Source: Spirochaetia bacterium
Lineage (GTDB): Bacteria; Spirochaetota; Spirochaetia; Treponematales; Breznakiellaceae
DNA: 8,231 nt
Reading direction: 5' to 3'
NCBI GenBank assembly: GCA_026002045.1
Contig: BOAV01000102.1
Location: 1 to 8,231, forward strand
Shown: positions 1 to 6,463 of the stretch, in pieces
How positions within the stretch are numbered: position 1 is the stretch's first letter
Layout: every line of letters begins with the position of its first letter
Position numbers and translations under genes: made by a program
Notes under the pieces: model-generated
Told to the model about the DNA's origin: nothing
Database searches by the model: none
What the model saw: only the letters and a program-made list of their open reading frames with translations

Positions 1-1692
1 GACCGGATACAGGGGGGGGCTGCCATGGCGGTGGCGGTTATCGGGGACGGGGCCCTTACCGGCGGGATCGCCTACGAGGGTCTTTCCCATGCGGGGCAGC
101 TGGGGCTTCCCCTGGTGGTGATCCTCAACGATAACAAGATGTCCATCGGCGCCAATGTGGGGGGGCTTTCAAAATACCTGAGCCGCCTTTCCATGAAGGC
201 CCGGTACCAGCGTTTCCGTCGGACATTCGACGCCATAGCGAAAAAGCTGCCATTCGTGGGGGATGTTTTCTTCGAGATCGTGGTCAGGCTGAAACGGGCG
301 GTGAAGGCGGTTTTTTATACCGATAACTTTTTTGTGGACCTGGGTTTTGAGTATGTCGGCCCCATTGACGGGCACAATATAAGCGCCCTGATCAAGGTAT
401 TTGAGGATGTGCGGAAGCTGGGCCGCCCCGTGGTGATCCACGTGATCACCCGGAAAGGCAAAGGTTACGGCTATGCTGAGGATGATCCCGGCAGCTACCA
501 CGGGGTCGGTTCCTTTTCTGTTGCCGAGGGGCTTGAGGCGGGACAGCCGATGGCAGCATCTTCCGGGGGGAGAAGAACCCTCCTTTCGGAGGGGGCGGCC
601 GGATGTTCCGGGCCAACCTTTACCGAAGCCTTTGGGGCTGCGATCCTTGCGGCGGCGCAGGGGGACGCGAAGGTGGCGGCCATTACTGCGGCCATGGAAA
701 AGGGGACCGGGCTTTCGCCTTTCAAAAAGGCCTTTCCCACCCGTTTTTTTGATGTGGGAATCGCCGAGGAACATGCCCTTCTCTTTGCGGCGGGGCTTGC
801 CGCCCAGGGGCTCAAGCCGGTGGCGGCCATCTATTCAACCTTTATCCAGCGGAGCATCGATCAGATCATCCATGACCTGAGCCTTCAGAATATGCCGGTC
901 ATTTTGGCCCTGGACCGCGCAGGCTTTGTGGGGGAGGACGGGGAAACCCACCAGGGGCTTTTTGACATTGCCCTGTTCCGCCCGGTCCCAAACATGACCA
1001 TCCTTGCCCCCGCCGGGGAATCGGAACTGAAGCTCATGCTGAACTGGGCCCTGGAATCCGCCGCCGGGCCAAAATCGGACCTTGGTCCTGTCGCAATCCG
1101 CTATCCCAAGGGCCGCTGTCCCGGCGAAACCCCTGAATTTTCCCAACCTATTGAAAAAGGCCGGGGTGTGTGGATTCGCGGCGCTGTGCGGTCTGATGCC
1201 GCCGTTTTTGGGATAAATGGCGCAGTTGCGCCGTTCGGCGCAACTGCAAGCGATTCGGCTATCGCCGAATCGCCTGTGTGCCTTGCCTTTACCGGCGGGC
1301 TCTACCGGGAGGTTCGGGACGCGGCGGAACGGCTTGCCGGCTGCGGCATCGGGGCCGATCTTTATAACCTCCGTTTTCTAAAACCCATTGATGAGGATTA
1401 TCTGGCGAATATCATGAACCGCTATCAATTAACCGTTTTTATTGAAGAGGGCATCCGCGCCGGGGGCTTTGGGGAATACGCCGCGGAACTTGCCCTGCGG
1501 CGGGGATGTACCGGAAAAATGCTGGTTCTGGCGGTCCCGGAGCATTTTGTTTCACTGGGAACCAGGGCGGAGCTGATCCGCATGAACGGCCTTGACGGGG
1601 AGGGGATCGCCGCCGGGGTGCTCAAGGCTCTGCCGCCGATCCCGGAACAGGTTGCCGCAGATTTGATTCCCCTCAAGGCGGCGCTGCAATGA
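1..1692 (+). CDS. dxs: 1-deoxy-D-xylulose-5-phosphate synthase, 5'-truncated
   Basis: This enzyme condenses pyruvate with glyceraldehyde 3-phosphate, using thiamine diphosphate, in the first step of the MEP isoprenoid pathway; the product also feeds thiamine and pyridoxal synthesis. The frame is open to base 1, and the ATG at 25 is internal because family similarity continues before it. About 138 N-terminal residues are missing compared with the E. coli protein. Visible hallmarks are the ThDP/metal motif GDG (43-51) followed by NDN (127-135), EYVGPIDGH, TRKGKGYGYAEDDPGSYHG, DVGIAEEH with the catalytic Glu at 766-768, YSTFIQRSIDQIIHD, DRAGFVGEDGETHQG and the C-terminal transketolase domain. 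Two stretches exceed the E. coli enzyme: about 18 residues in the domain I/II linker (near 553-615) and about 28 residues near 1183-1275, the latter made largely of palindromic DNA. The frame is intact throughout. The stop overlaps the folP start as ATGA. Identification is very secure. Confidence -1.
   Translation, partial: DRIQGGAAMAVAVIGDGALTGGIAYEGLSHAGQLGLPLVVILNDNKMSIGANVGGLSKYLSRLSMKARYQRFRRTFDAIAKKLPFVGDVFFEIVVRLKRAVKAVFYTDNFFVDLGFEYVGPIDGHNISALIKVFEDVRKLGRPVVIHVITRKGKGYGYAEDDPGSYHGVGSFSVAEGLEAGQPMAASSGGRRTLLSEGAAGCSGPTFTEAFGAAILAAAQGDAKVAAITAAMEKGTGLSPFKKAFPTRFFDVGIAEEHALLFAAGLAAQGLKPVAAIYSTFIQRSIDQIIHDLSLQNMPVILALDRAGFVGEDGETHQGLFDIALFRPVPNMTILAPAGESELKLMLNWALESAAGPKSDLGPVAIRYPKGRCPGETPEFSQPIEKGRGVWIRGAVRSDAAVFGINGAVAPFGATASDSAIAESPVCLAFTGGLYREVRDAAERLAGCGIGADLYNLRFLKPIDEDYLANIMNRYQLTVFIEEGIRAGGFGEYAAELALRRGCTGKMLVLAVPEHFVSLGTRAELIRMNGLDGEGIAAGVLKALPPIPEQVAADLIPLKAALQ
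578..593. repeat. Short inverted repeat in the dxs linker insertion
   Basis: CCCTCC (578-583) and GGAGGG (588-593) form a 6-bp GC-rich hairpin around TTTC. It sits inside the roughly 18 residues by which the loop between thiamine-binding domains I and II exceeds the E. coli enzyme. It is short enough to be chance in G-rich coding DNA. It is listed because its position coincides with an insertion. Confidence -1.
1183..1275. repeat. In-frame insertion with two tandem palindromes inside dxs
   Basis: Between the residues matching 'KGRGVWIRG' and 'VCLAFTGG', this DXS has about 31 residues where E. coli DXS has 2-3. The DNA of this extra stretch holds two adjacent inverted repeats. The first has 12-base arms GCAGTTGCGCCG (1222-1233) and CGGCGCAACTGC (1236-1247) around a TT centre. 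The second has 10-base arms GCGATTCGGC (1250-1259) and GCCGAATCGC (1264-1273) around TATC. Only two bases separate them. The translated segment is rich in Ala, Gly and Ser and has no stop. The repeats are seen directly. That they are an inserted mobile or dispersed palindromic element is inference, comparable to the in-frame palindromic elements known from Rickettsia. The insertion boundaries are approximate. Confidence -1.
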
Positions 1693-2555
1693 TCGGTACA
1701 ATTGAACTCCCCGGCGGGGGGAAGCTTGATCTTGGGACTTCCCCCTGGGCAGTTCCTCCCTTGGTCATGGGTATTGTCAACTGTAACGGGGATTCTTTTT
1801 TCCCCCCCAGCCGGGCCCGTGCGGAGGAAGCGGTGGAAAAGGCCCTGCAGCAGGTTGAGGATGGGGCGGCGATCATCGACTTTGGAGGGGAATCCACCCG
1901 GCCGGGAGCGGATTATGTCTCCGCCGGGGAGGAACTGGAACGGCTTATCCCGGTGATCGAGGCTTTCAGACGGCGGTCCCCTGCGGCGATCTCGGTGGAT
2001 ACCCGGAAGGCGGTGGTGGCCCGGGCCGGCCTGGAAGCGGGGGCCGATATTATTAACGATATTTCCGCCCTGGAAGACGATCCTGAAATGGGGCCCCTCT
2101 GCGCGGAGAAAAAAGCTGCGGTGGTATTGATGCATAAACAGGGAGAGCCCCGGAATATGCAGAAAAATCCCCACTACACCGATGCCGCAGCCGAAGTTGG
2201 GGCATACCTGTTTGAGGCCGCCCGGAAGGCGGAACAGTTGGGAATTGCCCACGACAAAATCATCCTTGATCCGGGGATAGGCTTCGGTAAGGCTCTGGGG
2301 GATAACCTCAGCATAATGAATCGCCTTGCGGAAATCTGCGGTTCCGATTATCCTGTATTAATGGCGCTTTCTCGGAAAACCTTTGTCGGGGAATTGACCG
2401 GCAGGGCCGTACCGGACCGGCTCGCGGGAACCCTGGGGGCTAATGCGTTTTGTATCCTCCAGGGGGCAAAGATAGTCCGGGTCCATGACGTGCGGGAAAC
2501 CGCGGATATGATAAAAGTGCTTTTTGGCATTGTCCATGCGGGGCGAAAAGGATAA
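1689..2555 (+). CDS. folP: Dihydropteroate synthase
   Basis: This enzyme joins 6-hydroxymethyl-7,8-dihydropterin diphosphate to p-aminobenzoate in folate synthesis and is the sulfonamide target. It is a 288-residue cytosolic TIM barrel of normal length for the family. Visible motifs are VMGIVN (26-31), IIDFGGESTRPG (62-73), ISVDTRK (101-107), AGADIINDIS (117-126), VVLMH (145-149), IILDPGIGFGK (191-201), SRK (228-230) and IVRVHDV (262-268), which together cover the pterin and phosphate sites. Loop 1 is unusual: the common NVTPDSFSDGG reads N-C-N-G-D-S-F-F-P-P-S here (31-41). It keeps the Asn, Asp, Ser and Phe but loses the usual Thr-Pro and Asp-Gly-Gly. The ATG overlaps the dxs stop by four bases, so translational coupling is likely. 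The family call is secure; the kinetic effect of the loop change is unknown. Confidence -1.
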   Translation: MIGTIELPGGGKLDLGTSPWAVPPLVMGIVNCNGDSFFPPSRARAEEAVEKALQQVEDGAAIIDFGGESTRPGADYVSAGEELERLIPVIEAFRRRSPAAISVDTRKAVVARAGLEAGADIINDISALEDDPEMGPLCAEKKAAVVLMHKQGEPRNMQKNPHYTDAAAEVGAYLFEAARKAEQLGIAHDKIILDPGIGFGKALGDNLSIMNRLAEICGSDYPVLMALSRKTFVGELTGRAVPDRLAGTLGANAFCILQGAKIVRVHDVRETADMIKVLFGIVHAGRKG

Positions 2556-2564
2556 GAGCGGAAG

Positions 2565-3413
2565 GTGGAGTGGTTTCAACGGCTTTCTCATTTTTATGAT
2601 CTCATCCGCCCGGTTCTGGATGTGGCGATCCTTGCGTTTCTGCTCTACAAGGCCTACGATCTCCTGGTCAAAACCCAGGCGGTTCAGCTCGTAAAGGGGG
2701 CAGGTTTTCTTGCCCTGATCTACGGCATCGCCTTCCTGTTCAAGCTCACCACCCTCCAGTGGCTCCTGACTATGCTGGCCCCCGGACTTTTTATCGCCAT
2801 CGCCATCGTGTTTCAGCCGGAACTGCGGAAGATATTTATCCGTCTGGGCCAGGGGGACCTTTTCCGGCCGGACACCAAGCCCCGGATCGGCCAGCTTGAG
2901 GCGGTGGTCACCGCGGCGGAAATTCTTTCCCAGCAGCGGCGGGGTATGCTGGTGGTCTTTCCCCGGAAGATCAATATTAAGAACATCATCGAAACGGGGA
3001 CCCGGCTGAACGCGGACATATCTTCAAGTCTTATCGTTGCGGTTTTTGAGTTTGACGGCCCCCTCCACGACGGGGCCATGATCATACAGAACAGCAGGAT
3101 AGCCGCCGCGGGGTGTTTTCTGCCCCTTTCGGAACAGCAGGATATCCGCAAGAACTTTGGTACCCGCCACCGGGCCTCCCTGGGGATGTCGGAACAGTCC
3201 GATGCGGTGATCCTGGTGGTTTCCGAGGAGACCGGGGCCATATCCCTGGCCTACGACTCCAAGCTCTATTACGATCTTTCTCCCCTGGAGATAACCCGGA
3301 AGCTCAAGGAGTTGCTTGACCGGGGGGGCAGGCGGGAGGCGGTCGATCAGCAACAGGCTATCACCCTGGATACCCAGTCCGGGGCGGAACTTCCCGTAAA
3401 GGCGGAAGGCTAG
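2565..3413 (+). CDS. cdaA: Membrane-bound diadenylate cyclase CdaA (c-di-AMP synthase)
   Basis: CdaA makes the second messenger c-di-AMP from two ATP molecules at the inner face of the membrane; c-di-AMP generally controls potassium, osmolyte and envelope homeostasis. The 282 residues match the usual CdaA size (about 273 in Bacillus). Three hydrophobic helices occur at about 17-36, 43-60 and 66-84, with the typical TTLQWLL and FQPELR segments. The DAC domain follows, with PLHDGA (DGA at 169-171) and GTRHRAS (RHR at 201-203), the ATP- and metal-binding catalytic motifs, both intact. The start is GTG at 2565, preceded by the purine-rich stretch AGAGCGGAAG, nine bases after folP; no in-frame ATG fits the conserved N-terminus. 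cdaR follows after one base. The usual Firmicute third partner, glmM, is not in the window. Confidence -1.
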   Translation: MEWFQRLSHFYDLIRPVLDVAILAFLLYKAYDLLVKTQAVQLVKGAGFLALIYGIAFLFKLTTLQWLLTMLAPGLFIAIAIVFQPELRKIFIRLGQGDLFRPDTKPRIGQLEAVVTAAEILSQQRRGMLVVFPRKINIKNIIETGTRLNADISSSLIVAVFEFDGPLHDGAMIIQNSRIAAAGCFLPLSEQQDIRKNFGTRHRASLGMSEQSDAVILVVSEETGAISLAYDSKLYYDLSPLEITRKLKELLDRGGRREAVDQQQAITLDTQSGAELPVKAEG

Positions 3414-3414
3414 A

Positions 3415-4383
3415 ATGGCTTCGTTTTCCTTAAGAAAATTAATAGCCAGGGCCTCCGAGAATTGGCTGGTCAAGGTGATTTCCGTCTTCCTGGCGATTGT
3501 CCTTTTTGTCTTTCACCGGATGAGCGCCATGGAATCCCGGTTTTTTTCGGTGCCCCTTACGATTGAATCCAACGCCAACCTTATCCCCGCAAGCCCCTAT
3601 ACCCGGATGGTCCGGGTAAGCCTCCGGGGGGATAGAAACAGTATCGATCCCATTCTGGAAGACGACATCAATGCCTATATTGATTTGCGGAAATACGAAA
3701 CCGAAGGACTGCACCGGGTGCCGGTGCAGATCCGCAAGCTGGGGACCGCCCAGGAAGTAGGACCCCTGGAAATAACCGTGGACCCCATGGAAATTTCCCT
3801 GGAACTGGATCACCGGGCAAGTAAGTCCCTGCCCCTGACTGCGAATACCCGGGGCAGTGTGGAAGAGGGCTACGATTTGGCTTCCCAGACCCTTACCCCC
3901 AGCCAGGTGACGGTGGACGGCCCCCAGCGTTTATTCGCGAATATTACGGAACTCTCCACCGCCGAGATAGACCTTGCCGGCAGGAACGCGGATTTTTCCC
4001 TGATGGTGAATATCATTAACCCGGACCCCCTGCTGGTGATCCGGGGAAACAGGATGACCGAATTCCGGGGCATTATACAGAGCCGGGTTTCGGTACGGAA
4101 CATTGAGAGTATACCTATTACGGTGCAGGGCCTCGATCCAAAATTCGCCGTGGAACTGGATATTAAATTGGGGAGCGTCAAGGTCGAAGGCGATCAGGGG
4201 GCGCTCGACTCCTTTGAGCCCCCCGATACTTTCCTCAGCGTAGATGCTTCCGCTATTGGTCAGGAAGGGACCTATACGCTGCCCCTTGAGGTATCCCTTC
4301 CTTCGGGGCTGAACCTGGTACGCCAGGAACCCCTGGAGGTTTTGCTTACCATCACTCCTGGCAGCGGCAACGATGCCTTATGA
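3415..4383 (+). CDS. cdaR: YbbR-domain protein, CdaR-like regulator of CdaA
   Basis: CdaR is the extracytoplasmic partner that binds CdaA and modulates its c-di-AMP synthesis in Firmicutes. The same role here is inferred from family and adjacency. The 322-residue protein has one N-terminal membrane segment (about 19-35, starting WLVKVISVFLAIVL), preceded by basic residues, so the bulk should face the periplasm. The rest is beta-rich and fits about three YbbR repeats (roughly 43-130, 132-220 and 225-315), seen as recurring stretches of the type 'LPLTANTRGSVEEGYD...VTVDGP' and 'IPITVQGLDPKFAVELD...VKVEGD'. A good ribosome site, GGAAGG, lies just before the ATG, inside the end of cdaA. The stop overlaps the acpS start as ATGA. 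Repeat boundaries are approximate. Confidence -1.
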   Translation: MASFSLRKLIARASENWLVKVISVFLAIVLFVFHRMSAMESRFFSVPLTIESNANLIPASPYTRMVRVSLRGDRNSIDPILEDDINAYIDLRKYETEGLHRVPVQIRKLGTAQEVGPLEITVDPMEISLELDHRASKSLPLTANTRGSVEEGYDLASQTLTPSQVTVDGPQRLFANITELSTAEIDLAGRNADFSLMVNIINPDPLLVIRGNRMTEFRGIIQSRVSVRNIESIPITVQGLDPKFAVELDIKLGSVKVEGDQGALDSFEPPDTFLSVDASAIGQEGTYTLPLEVSLPSGLNLVRQEPLEVLLTITPGSGNDAL

Positions 4384-4760
4384 TCGTGGGGATTGGAATT
4401 GATGTGGTCCATGTGCCCAGACTGGAACGGTGGCGGACCACTCCGGGGCTCCTGGAACGGTATTTTCATGAAGATGAGCTTGCCCTTGCCCTGTCCAAAG
4501 GGGGCGGGGCGGTTTTATCCCTGGCGGCCCGGTTTGCCGCCAAGGAAGCCTTTGGCAAAGCCCTGGGGACGGGGCTTGCGGGGATTGTGTTAAAGGATAT
4601 TATGGTGGTGAATCAACATAACGGACGGCCGATGGTTCAGGTATTTAATACCGCCCTGGAGGCGCTGCAAAAAAGCGGGGCTAACCGGGTTCATATTTCC
4701 CTGACCCACGAACAGGATAAGGCCATCGCCATGGTGGTACTGGAAAGGGTGGAGGTCTAA
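4380..4760 (+). CDS. acpS: Holo-[acyl-carrier-protein] synthase
   Basis: AcpS transfers 4'-phosphopantetheine from CoA to the serine of apo-ACP, activating it for fatty-acid synthesis. At 126 residues it is the typical size of this cytosolic, trimeric enzyme. The N-terminal MIVGIGIDVV carries the conserved Mg-binding Asp8. LAARFAAKEAFGKALGTG (48-65) carries the second metal ligand, Glu56, and the CoA-binding Lys55. DIMV, GRP and the C-terminal SLTHEQDKAIAMVVLE complete the signature. The start overlaps the cdaR stop (ATGA). The last codons contain GGAGG (4751-4755), which can serve as the ribosome site for the next gene. Confidence -1.
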   Translation: MIVGIGIDVVHVPRLERWRTTPGLLERYFHEDELALALSKGGGAVLSLAARFAAKEAFGKALGTGLAGIVLKDIMVVNQHNGRPMVQVFNTALEALQKSGANRVHISLTHEQDKAIAMVVLERVEV

Positions 4761-4766
4761 AGGAAC

Positions 4767-5627
4767 ATGGGCAATGACAAGAAGGAACTAAAGGTTTCCT
4801 TTTTTTCCCAAAAAAAATATACCTGCCCGGCGTGTGACGCCGTTTTCCGGAAGGAAGAACCCCTCTCCGGGAGCGGGCGGCTCATTGCCGGCGAGCTTAC
4901 GGAGGAACTTCACCGTCTCTATGAGCCTTCTGTCAAATACGGCGAGCTCTATCCCCTGGCCTATCAGGCCACGGTCTGCCCCGAGTGCTGGTTTGCCTCG
5001 ATGGACTCGGACTTTTCCGCTCTTCCCGATAAGAACCGGGGAGTGGTCTGGAACCACCGGGAACAGCGGGTCATCGACACGGAGCTTGTTTTCCCCGGTA
5101 TTGATTTTCACAAGCCCCGGGGCCTTGCGGAGGGAGCCGCTTCCCAATATTTGGTACTCCGGTGTTATGAGTATTATGACACGGATATTTCCCCTACGAT
5201 TAAGCAGGGCCTTGCGGCGCTGCGGGCCGCCTGGCTCCTGGATGAGATGGACAGGAAAACCCCGAATCAGCATTACGACTGGCTTGCCATCCTGTTCAGA
5301 CGGAAGGCCCAGTTTTTGTATAACGAAGCGATCCGCAAGGAACAGAATGGTCAGGAAACTCTTTCCGGGATAAATACCTTCGGCCCCGACACAGACAAGA
5401 ACTATGCCTATGAGGGGGTTCTCTACCTCGCCGCATATCTTCGTTACAAATACGGCCCTTCCGGCGATCCTGAACAGCGGAAAAATTCCCTGGAGGATGC
5501 CCGCAGGACCATCGCCAGGATCTTCGGTATGGGAAAAATATCCAAGGGCAAACCCGGCCCCTTCATGGAACACGCCCGGAAAATTTATGATGACATCAAT
5601 AAAGAACTGAATGAGACAGCCCTCTGA
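4767..5627 (+). CDS. DUF2225 family protein, cysteine-rich, function unknown
   Basis: This is a 286-residue cytosolic protein with no signal peptide or membrane segment, recognised as DUF2225. It opens with two CxxC pairs, CPAC (C20, C23) and CPEC (C71, C74), spaced like a split zinc ribbon, so metal binding is likely. The C-terminal two-thirds is helical and TPR-like, including 'LRAAWLLDEMD', 'LFRRKAQFLYNEAIRKEQNG' and 'YLAAYLRYKYG'. No catalytic motif is evident. GGAGG (4751-4755) and AGGA (4761-4764) precede the ATG at 4767. Early in the gene, a T7-CCC-A8 tract (4800-4817) could favour slippage, but the frame is intact. The 3' end overlaps truA by 17 bases. Its place between acpS and truA does not define a function. 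Confidence -1.
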   Translation: MGNDKKELKVSFFSQKKYTCPACDAVFRKEEPLSGSGRLIAGELTEELHRLYEPSVKYGELYPLAYQATVCPECWFASMDSDFSALPDKNRGVVWNHREQRVIDTELVFPGIDFHKPRGLAEGAASQYLVLRCYEYYDTDISPTIKQGLAALRAAWLLDEMDRKTPNQHYDWLAILFRRKAQFLYNEAIRKEQNGQETLSGINTFGPDTDKNYAYEGVLYLAAYLRYKYGPSGDPEQRKNSLEDARRTIARIFGMGKISKGKPGPFMEHARKIYDDINKELNETAL

Positions 5628-6414
5628 TCCTGCCCTTGCCAGAAATATTAAATTGTTAATAGCCTACGACGGCACTGACTTTTCCGGTTGGCAGAGACAG
5701 AGTGAAGAAAGCCATGGGCAAAACTGCACAAATAAAGTGCGTACCGTGCAGGGGACCATCGAAACGGCCCTGGAAAAGCTCCATAAGGAGAAGGTGAACC
5801 TCTGCGGTTCGGGCCGGACCGACGCCGGTGTCCATGCGGCGGGACAGGTTGCCAATTTTTATACTTCTATTAAAAGTATGGGCGCGGATCGTTTTGTTCC
5901 GGCCCTGAACAGCCTCCTGCCGCAAGACGTACGTATCCTTGAAGCGGTGGAAACACTGCCGGATTTTCACGCCCGGTTCGATGCCAGGATGCGGACCTAC
6001 CGTTACCAGCTGATCTGCGGCCGCCACGCCCTGCCCCACGAGGGCCGTTATGCGCTCCAACTCTGGCGGCATCCCCGGCTTGAGACACTCAACGATTACG
6101 GGCGGCTCCTTTTGGGGGAACGGGATTGCTCCCTTTTCGCAATCCCCCGGGATTCAAGCAAATCCCGGAGCCGTTATATTTCACAGGCCCATTTTTTTAT
6201 CCGGGGTGATACGCTGATCTTTGAGATCAGCGCCAACGCCTTTTTGTGGAAGATGGTCCGCTCGGTTCTGGGAACACTTCTGTACTACGAGGAGCGGGGC
6301 ATTTCCACGGAACAGCTCAAGGCCGCCATTGATTCCGGGGACCGCAGTCTCGCGGGGCCTACCGCTCCGGCCCATGGGTTGTTTCTGTGGAGAATTGAAT
6401 ATTACAGGAATTGA
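5611..6414 (+). CDS. truA: tRNA pseudouridine(38-40) synthase TruA
   Basis: TruA isomerises uridine to pseudouridine at positions 38-40 of the tRNA anticodon arm. The 267-residue protein shows LLIAYDGTDFSGWQRQ, TVQGTIETALEKL, the catalytic loop GSGRTDAGVHAAGQVANF with the nucleophile Asp71, RMRTYRYQL, and the C-terminal NAFLWKMVRSVLGTLL and APAHGLFLWRIEY. The catalytic Asp is Asp60 in E. coli. The shift is explained by an extra segment of about a dozen residues (SEESHGQNCTNKVR) between GWQRQ and TVQG. The ATG at 5611 lies inside the 3' end of the DUF2225 gene, with only a weak purine stretch upstream (AAAGAAC), which suggests coupled translation. The 3' half contains several perfect inverted repeats (6122-6168 and 6212-6232) without protein insertion. 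It is the last gene of the operon. Confidence -1.
   Translation: MRQPSDPALARNIKLLIAYDGTDFSGWQRQSEESHGQNCTNKVRTVQGTIETALEKLHKEKVNLCGSGRTDAGVHAAGQVANFYTSIKSMGADRFVPALNSLLPQDVRILEAVETLPDFHARFDARMRTYRYQLICGRHALPHEGRYALQLWRHPRLETLNDYGRLLLGERDCSLFAIPRDSSKSRSRYISQAHFFIRGDTLIFEISANAFLWKMVRSVLGTLLYYEERGISTEQLKAAIDSGDRSLAGPTAPAHGLFLWRIEYYRN
6122..6168. repeat. Two adjacent inverted repeats within truA
   Basis: GGGATTGC (6122-6129) pairs with GCAATCCC (6139-6146), and immediately after it CCGGGATT (6147-6154) pairs with AATCCCGG (6161-6168). All arms share the core GGGATT/AATCCC, so alternative pairings are possible. The encoded residues align with ordinary TruA with no obvious insertion, so this is native coding sequence that happens to be, or was selected to be, self-complementary. 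Confidence -1.
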
Positions 6415-6421
6415 AGAAGGG

Positions 6422-6463
6422 TCCACGGATTACACGGATTTTTTAATCCGTGTAATCCGTGGA
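6422..6463. repeat. Perfect 19-bp inverted repeat built from CACGGATT octamers
   Basis: The left arm TCCACGGATTACACGGATT (6422-6440) is exactly complementary to 6445-6463, with loop TTTT. Each arm contains the octamer CACGGATT (or its complement AATCCGTG) twice with a 9-base period: 6424-6431, 6433-6440, 6445-6452 and 6454-6461. Repeats of this CCACGGATTACACGGATT type are, from memory, dispersed between genes in many bacterial genomes; that is recall and not checked. The right arm lies inside the 3' end of the minus-strand methyltransferase gene and supplies its last codons and stop. Confidence -1.

Noticed and set aside
12..19. G8 run near the window start as a phase-variation tract
   Set aside because: Runs of G or C of six to eight bases recur through the window in conserved genes with intact frames, so this one is not distinctive.
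25..27. ATG at 25 as the start of dxs
   Set aside because: The frame is open to base 1 and the usual thiamine-binding GDG motif lies only six codons after this ATG, so it is an internal methionine of a gene cut by the window edge.
1425..2252. Long minus-strand open frame opposite the dxs/folP junction
   Set aside because: It crosses two well-supported plus-strand genes and shows no recognisable motif. Its length follows from low stop-codon density.
3600..3618. 8-bp inverted repeat TACCCGGA/TCCGGGTA in cdaR
   Set aside because: A single short hairpin in G+C-rich coding DNA is expected by chance, and there is no insertion or regulatory context.
6212..6232. 9-bp inverted repeat CGCTGATCT/AGATCAGCG inside truA
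   Set aside because: It lies over ordinary conserved TruA residues (around TLIFEISANAF), in the middle of the gene and with no T-run, so a terminator or operator role is not supported.
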